64,000 nucleotides of DNA from REEB506 sp040381035 (lineage in GTDB: Bacteria; Pseudomonadota; Alphaproteobacteria; Caulobacterales; Aquidulcibacteraceae), in NCBI GenBank assembly GCA_040381035.1, contig JBEIHY010000002.1:1-64000 (forward strand), written 5' to 3'. The notes below the pieces were generated by a model. It was given only the letters and a program-made list of their open reading frames with translations. It had not been told where the DNA came from and did no database searches. Shown piece by piece: positions 57,542 through 64,000 of the stretch (its first letter is position 1; every line of letters begins with the position of its first letter). Both the position numbers and the translations under genes were made by a program.

Positions 57542-58558
57542 ATGACCGATGCAATTGCCGTTGAGACGCTGCCGGCCGAATGGTACAGCGGCGTCGCGCG
57601 CTGGCAGGCCGAGCGACGCAGCATTTTCTGCCACAGCTGGATGTTTCTCACCCATGAAAGCCAATTGTGCGAACCCGGACAATGGGTGGCGCAAACCTTG
57701 GCCGGCTATCCAATCCTTGCCGTGCGCGGCGAAGATGGCGTTTTGCGGGCCTTCCACAATGTCTGCCGGCACCGCGCCGGGCCGCTGACCGATGCGCCAT
57801 CCGGGCGTTGCGCCGATGGCGGCTTCACCTGCAAATATCACGGCTGGCGCTATGCCAGCGATGGTCGCCTGCGCAACGCGCGTGACTTCGGCAAGGCCGC
57901 CGATTTCGATCCCCGCGATCTGGCGTTGTTTCCGGTGTCGATTGCCGTCTGGCGTGGCCTGGTGTTTGTTGCCCTCAGCGACCAAGCGGGCGCATTGGAC
58001 GATCTTCTGGTCCCGCTTGCTGCGCGCTTAGGCGCGCGCAGTTTCGCGGATTTACACATTGCCACTGCGCGCCATCACGATCTGGCCTGCAATTGGAAAA
58101 CCTATGTCGAGAATTATCTCGAAGGCTACCACATTCCCAACATGCATACGTCTCTCGACGCCGAGATCGACAGCGCCGCCTATCGCACCGACCTGGATGG
58201 CCGCGTCGCCCTGTTTGACGTTCCGCCGAAAGCGGTTGAGGGCGTCTATGACGGCCTGTTTGCCTGGATCTGGCCGAACTGGGCGATCAATGTCTATCGC
58301 ACCGGCCTTATGATCGAGCGGATGAGCCCGATTGGCCCCGATCACACGCGCCTTGATTATCTCTATCTCATGCCGGCGGGGGTGCGCGTGGCCGATGACA
58401 CCATCGCTATGTCGGATATCGTTACCGCCGAAGACAAATGGATCGTGGAGCGGGTGCAGGAAAATCTGACCGCCGGAATCTACGCCACCGGGCGGCTGTC
58501 GCCAAAACACGAGATTGCCGTGGCGGCGTTTCAATCCTGGGTGCGCGAAGCCGGCTGA
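57542..58558 (+). CDS. Rieske non-heme iron oxygenase, quaternary-amine demethylase-like
   Basis: A 338-residue oxygenase alpha subunit. The Rieske cluster ligands are VCRHRAG and TCKYHGW. The mononuclear iron site shows NWKTYVENYLEGYHIPNMH, the form seen in choline, betaine and stachydrine-type monooxygenases. These enzymes need a separate reductase, not found nearby. It is somewhat short for that group (usually 400 or more). The flanking permease and trimethylamine-dehydrogenase-like gene support an N-methyl amine as substrate. Confidence 0.86.
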   Translation: MTDAIAVETLPAEWYSGVARWQAERRSIFCHSWMFLTHESQLCEPGQWVAQTLAGYPILAVRGEDGVLRAFHNVCRHRAGPLTDAPSGRCADGGFTCKYHGWRYASDGRLRNARDFGKAADFDPRDLALFPVSIAVWRGLVFVALSDQAGALDDLLVPLAARLGARSFADLHIATARHHDLACNWKTYVENYLEGYHIPNMHTSLDAEIDSAAYRTDLDGRVALFDVPPKAVEGVYDGLFAWIWPNWAINVYRTGLMIERMSPIGPDHTRLDYLYLMPAGVRVADDTIAMSDIVTAEDKWIVERVQENLTAGIYATGRLSPKHEIAVAAFQSWVREAG

Positions 58559-58559
58559 G

Positions 58560-59930
58560 CTATTTGCCGGCCAGCTCCGTCAGCAGCGTATGCCAATGCG
58601 CGATCGCCGGCGCCACAGCGGCTTTCGGCGCCCGCTCATTCAAGCCATGGGCGAAGTCATCGGCGGGGTTCATCCAAAGTCCGGACACCCCATAACTGGG
58701 AATGCCGATGGCGCGATAGAACACGCTGTCGGTCGCGCCCGCCGACATTTGCGGCGACACTGTAACCCCCGGCCCGTGCACGGAGACCGCCTTTTTCACC
58801 GCCGCCAGGACATCGGCGCGCAGCGGTGAAGCCGGCGCCACTGGCGGTTTGCCCATCACGTCAATCGCCACCTCTGGATTGGCGATCGCGGCAGCCAGCT
58901 CCGCCTGCACCGCCGCCACCGCCACACCCGGCATGATCCGGCAATTGATCGTCGCGGTCGCTTTCTGCGGTAAGGCGTTCGGCGCATGCCCGCCGGCAAG
59001 CTGCGTGGCGACGCAAGTCGTGCGCAACTGGCCGATATATTCGCGATTGCCGCTCAAGCGCGCGATGGCGGCGGCGTCTTTGGGATCCTTCGCCAACGCC
59101 GCCATCGCCGCGCCGTCTGGGCCGGGCGTGCGCGCGCTCAAGGCGGCGAAATAGCCGCGCGAAATCTCACTCACCTGCGGTGCAAATGCTTTGGCTTGCA
59201 AAGCCAGCAGCGCTTGCGACAAAACATAGATCGCATTGCGTGGGCCGGGCCGGCTGGAATGGCCGCCAGGATCGGTGACGGCAAGGCGGAAATCGGCATA
59301 GGTCTTTTCCGCCGCCTGCAGGCCATAGCCAATTGGCTTGCCGGCATCGTCCAATGCGCCGCCGCCGGCATCGGTGTTCAGCATGAACAGCGCATTCTTG
59401 AAGCGCGGCGCAATCATTTGGGCTGTGTCGCCGACGGTTTCCTCATCGCCGCTGAAGGCCAGCACAATGTCGCGCTTGGGCCTAAAGCCCTCGGCCTTCA
59501 AGCGAATGACAGTCGCCACCACCATTGAAAGGTCAAACTTGTTGTCGAGGACGCCGCGGCCATAGAAAAACGTGTCGTCTGCCGTCATCGTGAAGGGCGG
59601 GCGCTCCCAATCCTCCGGCTTGGCGTCGACCACATCCATATGCGCGGTGACGAGTATCGGGGCTGCCTTTTGGTCTTTGCCGCGATAGCGCGCGATGAGA
59701 CTGCCCGTATCCTTGTAGGAAACGAACTCGATATCGCTGGCCGCAAAGCCGCCCTCGATCAGCACATCGCGCAGATAGGCCGCGTAGGCTGGCACATGGC
59801 CGCGCTCCTCGACGGTCTCGAACGCGACGGAGCGACGAAGGATTTCCACCGCCTGCCTGTGCGCGGTCGCAGCCGGGTCGGCAAGGGCGGGGGTGGCGAA
59901 CAGCGCCAGCACGGCAAGAGCGTATTTCAT
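58560..59930 (-). CDS. exported M20-family metallopeptidase
   Basis: A 456-residue zinc peptidase with a signal peptide (KYALAVLALFATPALA). Metal-binding and catalytic landmarks are ILVTAHMDVVDA (H-x-D), FYGRGVLDNKFDLS, FSGDEETVG (the catalytic glutamate pair) and NTDAGG; GGHSSRPGPRNAI marks the lid domain start. It would cleave di- or oligopeptides or N-acyl amino acids in the periplasm. ATG 59930 begins the signal peptide; the longer frame upstream overlaps the next gene and is rejected. It is convergent with the Rieske gene, one base apart. Confidence 0.9.
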   Translation of the reverse strand: MKYALAVLALFATPALADPAATAHRQAVEILRRSVAFETVEERGHVPAYAAYLRDVLIEGGFAASDIEFVSYKDTGSLIARYRGKDQKAAPILVTAHMDVVDAKPEDWERPPFTMTADDTFFYGRGVLDNKFDLSMVVATVIRLKAEGFRPKRDIVLAFSGDEETVGDTAQMIAPRFKNALFMLNTDAGGGALDDAGKPIGYGLQAAEKTYADFRLAVTDPGGHSSRPGPRNAIYVLSQALLALQAKAFAPQVSEISRGYFAALSARTPGPDGAAMAALAKDPKDAAAIARLSGNREYIGQLRTTCVATQLAGGHAPNALPQKATATINCRIMPGVAVAAVQAELAAAIANPEVAIDVMGKPPVAPASPLRADVLAAVKKAVSVHGPGVTVSPQMSAGATDSVFYRAIGIPSYGVSGLWMNPADDFAHGLNERAPKAAVAPAIAHWHTLLTELAGK

Positions 59931-59965
59931 CGGCCAAGTGTTTCGCGTCACCGCGCAAAAAGCAA

Positions 59966-62020
59966 TCACCGCCACGTCTCGCGCAAAAAGGGCACATGGT
60001 CGCGGCTGTCCGCTTCGCCCAATGCTTGTGCGTAAAGATGGCCGGCATAAACCGCATGGACGATCATGGCCGGGGCCTGGGCGTCGCCAATCGTTGTGAT
60101 GGTGGCAACGCCATGATCGGCCCAGGCCGCGCGCTGGGCGGCGAGGTCTTTGGCCAAACCGTCGCGACTGTCGCGCGCGCTGCACAGCACGACCGCATCG
60201 GCCTCCAACAGGCGTTGCCCGCCGGTGACGCCATCGCGCACGATCAGCCCATCGGCGCGCACCTGCACCGCTTCCGCGCGCGCAACGATCGCCACCCCAG
60301 TCGCGGCCAGACGCGCTTCGATCGCGCTCTGTTCCAGGGTCAGCTGCGTCCAGAGCGAGACCAGCGGCGCCGGCGTCGCCAGCGTCACGCGGGCGCCCGC
60401 TTTGGCGAGCCGTTCGGCCAAAGCCCCGGCGATCACATAGTGATCGTCGTCATAGATCACGACATGCCCTTGCGGCAGGGCGCCGGCGAACAGATCGTCC
60501 GGGGTGAGAATATCCGTGTTCGGATCGATCGCGATGCCGTGCGGATGGTGTCGGCCATAACCGTCCCGGCGATAGTGGGCGCCGGTGGCGATCGCGACAT
60601 GGGCGGCGCCGAAAGCCAGGACATCGCCGGCCGTCATTTCAGAGCCGCGATAAACTTCGATATGGCCCATCTTTTCGATCTGGCCACGACGATAATCGGC
60701 AACGCGCTTCCACGCGCTGAGGCCGGGCAGGGCGGATTCTTGCAGCACCCGCCCGCCAAGCGCATCGGACGCTTCCGCCAGCGCCACCTCAAAGCCGCGC
60801 ATTCCGAGCGCGCGCGCGGCCTCAAGCCCGGCAGGCCCAGCGCCGACAATCAGCACGCGTTGGCGGGCCGCCGCCGGCTTGATCCTTTCTGGATGCCAAT
60901 CGCGGCGCCATTCTTCGCCCATGGTGGGATTCTGCGTGCAGCGCAGCGGTACGGACTGATTGTCGCCTGAGACGCAGATATTGCAGCCGATGCATTCGCG
61001 AATGTCGTCGTAACGGCCGGCTTCGATCTTGGCCGGCAGAAACGGATCGGCGATCGAAGGGCGCGCGGCGCCGACGAAATCGAGCACGCCGGTTTTGATC
61101 TGGCGGACCATTTCATCGGGTGAGCTGAACCGACCGACGCCGACCACAGGCTTGCTTGTCAGCCGTTTCAGTCCGGCGACAAATGGCTCCTGGAAGGCTT
61201 CCGGCGCAAAACGTGATGTTTGCGAATCTGCCCGCCACACGCCCCGGCAGAAATCCCACGCATCCGGCAGTTCGCCAAGCAGGCCAATCAAATCCTCCAT
61301 CTCGGCATAAGTCAGGCCATCGACGAGATGGGCTTCATCAACCGCAATCCGCACCGGCACGGCGCAATCGCCGCCGACGGCGTCTTTCGTATCCTCGATC
61401 AGCTCGCGCAGGAACCGCGCCCGGTTTTCCAGAGGCCCGCCATACGCGTCACCCCGGTCATTGGTCGCGCGCGACAGAAAATGCTGCGCCAGAGACAGTC
61501 CGTGTCCGGCATAAACATAGACCAGGTCATAGCCGGCGATGCGCGCGCGCAATGCGGCGGCGCGGTGCCAGCGGCGCACGGCCCGGATGTCGTCGCGGTC
61601 CATGGCGCGGGCCTGCGTTGGCTCCAGCCAGTCTGACGCGACCGGCCCGCCGCGCACGCCCATGGCGGGCAATCGCGAAGACAGGTTTGTGCGCGGGGCG
61701 TTATAGACCAGTTCAATGCCGGCGAGTGCGCCATGTTCGTGGATGGCGTGCGTCACCAGCGCGTGCAGCGGGACATCCGCGTCATCCCAAATGCGCCCCT
61801 CAATGGCCGGCGACACCTCCGATGAGGGATGAATCTCCACTTCCTCGGTGCAGACCACCGCCCAACCGCCTTGCGCCTTCATGCCGCGCATGGCGGCGAG
61901 CGCCCGCGGCTCGCGCCAACCCATGCCGTTGCAATGGGGCACTTGCCAGAAGCGATTGCGGGCGGTTTTTGGGCCGATCGCGAGCGGCTGAAACAGGATG
62001 TCGTGACGGGGATCGCGCAT
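59966..62020 (-). CDS. trimethylamine/dimethylamine dehydrogenase-like flavoprotein
   Basis: A 684-residue protein of the old-yellow-enzyme plus FAD class. The FMN barrel begins RNRFWQVPHCNGMGWREP. The [4Fe-4S] cysteines are in ECIGCNICVSGDN and RCTQNPTMGEEWRRDWHPE, wording close to trimethylamine and dimethylglycine-type demethylases. The C-terminal nucleotide domain has VLIVGAGPAGLEAARALG. It probably oxidises an N-methyl or secondary amine. It is followed by the leftward M20 peptidase gene and is divergent from an aldehyde dehydrogenase gene. Confidence 0.88.
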   Translation of the reverse strand: MRDPRHDILFQPLAIGPKTARNRFWQVPHCNGMGWREPRALAAMRGMKAQGGWAVVCTEEVEIHPSSEVSPAIEGRIWDDADVPLHALVTHAIHEHGALAGIELVYNAPRTNLSSRLPAMGVRGGPVASDWLEPTQARAMDRDDIRAVRRWHRAAALRARIAGYDLVYVYAGHGLSLAQHFLSRATNDRGDAYGGPLENRARFLRELIEDTKDAVGGDCAVPVRIAVDEAHLVDGLTYAEMEDLIGLLGELPDAWDFCRGVWRADSQTSRFAPEAFQEPFVAGLKRLTSKPVVGVGRFSSPDEMVRQIKTGVLDFVGAARPSIADPFLPAKIEAGRYDDIRECIGCNICVSGDNQSVPLRCTQNPTMGEEWRRDWHPERIKPAAARQRVLIVGAGPAGLEAARALGMRGFEVALAEASDALGGRVLQESALPGLSAWKRVADYRRGQIEKMGHIEVYRGSEMTAGDVLAFGAAHVAIATGAHYRRDGYGRHHPHGIAIDPNTDILTPDDLFAGALPQGHVVIYDDDHYVIAGALAERLAKAGARVTLATPAPLVSLWTQLTLEQSAIEARLAATGVAIVARAEAVQVRADGLIVRDGVTGGQRLLEADAVVLCSARDSRDGLAKDLAAQRAAWADHGVATITTIGDAQAPAMIVHAVYAGHLYAQALGEADSRDHVPFLRETWR

Positions 62021-62073
62021 GGCTCTGCATAGCCGCTTCAGCCGCGATTGTCACAGCCGCGCGGAGCGCTTAG

Positions 62074-63600
62074 ATGGCGAAGCTTCAATGGAAAGTTCCA
62101 ACCATGACCCAAGCCCTTCCTGCCGCCGGCGATGACGCCCTTTTCGCATTGCGCGCCATGGGGCTGGCGACGCCCGCTGGCGGGCCGGCCCATGCCTCGC
62201 CCATCGATCGCAGCGCCTTGGCGTCGCCGGAATTTGCGCCAGGCGCGGAGCGGGCGATTTCTGCTGCGGCGCAGGCGTTTGAAACCTGGCGCAGCGTGCC
62301 CGCGCCGGTGCGCGGCGAATTGGTGCGCCGCTATGGCGAACGCTTGCGCCAGCACAAGGACGCGCTTGGCCGGATCGTGACGATCGAAACCGGCAAGCCG
62401 CTCAGCGAAGGCGTCGGCGAAGTGCAGGAAATGATCGACATCTGCGATTTTGCAGTCGGCCTTTCGCGCCAGCTGTATGGGCTGACCATCGCGTCGGAGC
62501 GGCCAGACCACCATATGCGCGAAATGTGGCACCCGCTGGGGCCTGTGGGGATCATTTCGGCGTTCAACTTCCCGGTTGCGGTGTGGGCGTGGAATGCGGC
62601 TCTGGCGCTGGTGTGCGGCGATTCGATCATCTGGAAGCCGTCGCCGAAAACGCCGGTTTCGGCATATGCCGCACACGCGCTGTTTGAACAGGTCGCCGCG
62701 GAGTTTCAGGCGCCGGCTGGCCTGTCGCAGTTGCTGATCGGGGGCAATGATCTGGGCGAGGCGCTGGCGTGCGATCCGCGCGTGCCGCTGGTGTCGGCCA
62801 CGGGAAGCGTGCGGATGGGGCGCGCTGTGGGCCAAGCTTTGGCGGCGCGGTTTGGCCGAGCGCTGCTGGAGCTTGGCGGCAATGCCGCCGCCATCGTCGC
62901 GCCGAGCGCGGATTTGGATCTCGCCGTGCGCGCAATTGCCTTCAGCGCGGCCGGCACAACCGGCCAGCGCTGCACCACGATGCGCCGGTTGATCGTGCAT
63001 GAAGATATTGCAGCCCCCTTGCTGACCCGTTTGAAAGCCGCTTTCGCCAGCCTGCCGATTGGCGATCCGCGCGCAGCCGGCGTGCTCGCCGGTCCTCTGA
63101 TCGACGAGGTTGCTTTCGGCGCCATGCAACACGCCTTGGCGCAAGCCCGCGCCGAAGGCGGTGTCGTTTCCGGCGGGGAGCGGATTGACGGTTCAGGGGC
63201 TTATGTACGTCCGGCGATTGTGGAAATGCCCAACCAAACCAAGATCGTTTGCGAAGAAACCTTTGCACCGATCCTGTATGTGCTGCGCTACCGCGACCTC
63301 GCCCAAGCGATCGCTTTGCAGCGCGGCGTGCCGCAGGGCCTCAGCTCCGCCATTCTCACCACCGATCTGCGCGAAGCCGAAACTTTCTTGAGCGCGATTG
63401 GCTCCGATTGTGGCATTGCGAATGTGAATATGGGCACCAGCGGCGCCGAAATCGGCGGTGCTTTTGGCGGAGAAAAGGAAACCGGCGGCGGGCGCGAAAG
63501 CGGCTCCGACAGCTGGAAAGCCTATATGCGCCGGCAAACCCAGAACATCAATTACGGCCGCGCGCTGCCACTGGCGCAAGGGGTGAGGTTCGAGCTGTAG
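62074..63600 (+). CDS. ALDH7-type aldehyde dehydrogenase (aminoadipate-semialdehyde/piperideine-6-carboxylate type)
   Basis: A 508-residue NAD-dependent aldehyde dehydrogenase. The nucleophile region is TGQRCTTMRRL and the general base is LLELGGNAA. The C-terminal TSGAEIGGAFGGEKETGGGR, with SGSDSWKAYMRRQTQ after it, is the ALDH7 signature of enzymes acting on alpha-aminoadipic semialdehyde. ATG 62074 has GGAG seven bases upstream; ATG 62104 (MTQALPAAG) is also possible. Placement next to amine-oxidising genes suggests it oxidises the released aldehyde. Confidence 0.9.
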   Translation: MAKLQWKVPTMTQALPAAGDDALFALRAMGLATPAGGPAHASPIDRSALASPEFAPGAERAISAAAQAFETWRSVPAPVRGELVRRYGERLRQHKDALGRIVTIETGKPLSEGVGEVQEMIDICDFAVGLSRQLYGLTIASERPDHHMREMWHPLGPVGIISAFNFPVAVWAWNAALALVCGDSIIWKPSPKTPVSAYAAHALFEQVAAEFQAPAGLSQLLIGGNDLGEALACDPRVPLVSATGSVRMGRAVGQALAARFGRALLELGGNAAAIVAPSADLDLAVRAIAFSAAGTTGQRCTTMRRLIVHEDIAAPLLTRLKAAFASLPIGDPRAAGVLAGPLIDEVAFGAMQHALAQARAEGGVVSGGERIDGSGAYVRPAIVEMPNQTKIVCEETFAPILYVLRYRDLAQAIALQRGVPQGLSSAILTTDLREAETFLSAIGSDCGIANVNMGTSGAEIGGAFGGEKETGGGRESGSDSWKAYMRRQTQNINYGRALPLAQGVRFEL

Positions 63601-63628
63601 GGTTTTGTCCGCGCCGGATGCGCAAATG

Positions 63629-64000
63629 TTATCCTCGTCGCGGCATGCGCACCGGCAGCAATGCGCGCACCCAGCCGGCGCGAAATCGATCGAGGTCAAG
63701 GCTTTCATGCATGGCCGGGCCGCGAAAGCCGTAGGCGCTGAGCTCGATTTCGCTGCGGGCATAAAACGGCGCCGATTCGAGTGTGCGGGTAAGGCGCGCC
63801 GCTTCGCCGCGGGTTTCGCGTTCGATGCCCCAGATCGTGCCCGGAAGCGCCGCGCGCGGCGGCGGCGGGCGGTGCTGCAATGCGCCGTCTGGTCCGATCC
63901 GCATGGCCATATCAAGTTCGCCGCCGGCGCGCGGTTCGCCATGATAGAGCACCACGCAGCCGTCGCGATCATGCTGGCGCGACCAGTGCCAGGCGCGAAA
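63629..64000 (-). CDS. crtC: carotenoid 1,2-hydratase, C-terminal part cut by window edge
   Basis: The last about 123 residues of a protein running leftward off the right edge. The visible CVVLYHGEPRAGGELDMAMR, ARLTRTLESAPFYARSEIEL, MHESLDLDRFRAGWVRALLP and RMPRRG match the C-terminus of CrtC, which hydrates the 1,2 double bond of acyclic carotenoids in purple phototrophs. The stop is TAA at 63629-63631. It is convergent with the aldehyde dehydrogenase gene. More carotenoid or photosynthesis genes are likely to the right. Confidence 0.82.
   Translation of the reverse strand, partial: FRAWHWSRQHDRDGCVVLYHGEPRAGGELDMAMRIGPDGALQHRPPPPRAALPGTIWGIERETRGEAARLTRTLESAPFYARSEIELSAYGFRGPAMHESLDLDRFRAGWVRALLPVRMPRRG

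Noticed and set aside
1..64000. tRNA or rRNA genes and CRISPR arrays
   Set aside because: I saw no cloverleaf-like sequences, rRNA signatures or regularly spaced direct repeats. A dedicated search could still find a missed tRNA.

Overview
This is a GC-rich (roughly 64% by eye), tightly packed chromosomal segment of an alphaproteobacterium. It carries bacteriochlorophyll genes (bchI, bchD, bchO) and carotenoid genes (crtI, crtB and the end of crtC). A phototrophy-capable organism, probably an aerobic anoxygenic phototroph, is therefore the simplest reading, although no reaction-centre genes lie in this window. The genus cannot be fixed from the sequence alone.

Layout. 1-7.7 kb: a decayed ISAs1-type transposase end, a methyltransferase, a Baeyer-Villiger-type flavin monooxygenase, an acyl-CoA dehydrogenase, a TetR regulator, a short-chain dehydrogenase and leuB. 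7.7-9.75 kb: a reverse transcriptase-TIR fusion with retron hallmarks. It is preceded by two tandem RNA units of about 116 nt with matching secondary structure and compensatory sequence changes. I read this as a retron-type anti-phage system with a duplicated non-coding RNA. It sits between leuB and fabD and is the most striking item here. 9.75-11.5 kb: fabD and fabG.

11.6-21.9 kb: a molybdenum island. It holds a two-subunit molybdenum hydroxylase (isoquinoline 1-oxidoreductase type), a long overlapping run moaA-moaD-modA-modB-modC-moaE-moaB-moaC-moeA, and the opposing mocA and xdhC. Together these take up molybdate, build the cofactor, convert it to the cytidine form and insert it. 21.9-37.0 kb: an exopolysaccharide cluster (UDP-glucuronate decarboxylase, initiating sugar-phosphate transferase, WecG-type and two GT4 glycosyltransferases, polymerase/ligase, beta-helix protein, tyrosine-kinase co-polymerase, flippase). 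A one-module non-ribosomal peptide synthetase with only a remnant condensation lobe is embedded in it.

37.1-47.1 kb: a frameshifted TetR gene, a DUF3422 gene, then bchI-bchD-bchO, two membrane-protein genes, crtI-crtB, a small membrane protein and a 52-residue ORF. A TGT-N12-ACA site of the PpsR/CrtJ type overlaps the crtI start. 47.1-56.2 kb: a LysR regulator facing a nucleotide-binding reductase gene, then cysNC and cysD (PAPS synthesis), a TPR-sulfotransferase that would use PAPS, and a TonB-dependent receptor closed by a strong terminator. 56.2-63.6 kb: an APC permease, a Rieske oxygenase, an M20 peptidase, a trimethylamine-dehydrogenase-like flavoprotein and an ALDH7 aldehyde dehydrogenase, which could form an N-methylated amine degradation pathway. 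The window ends inside crtC.
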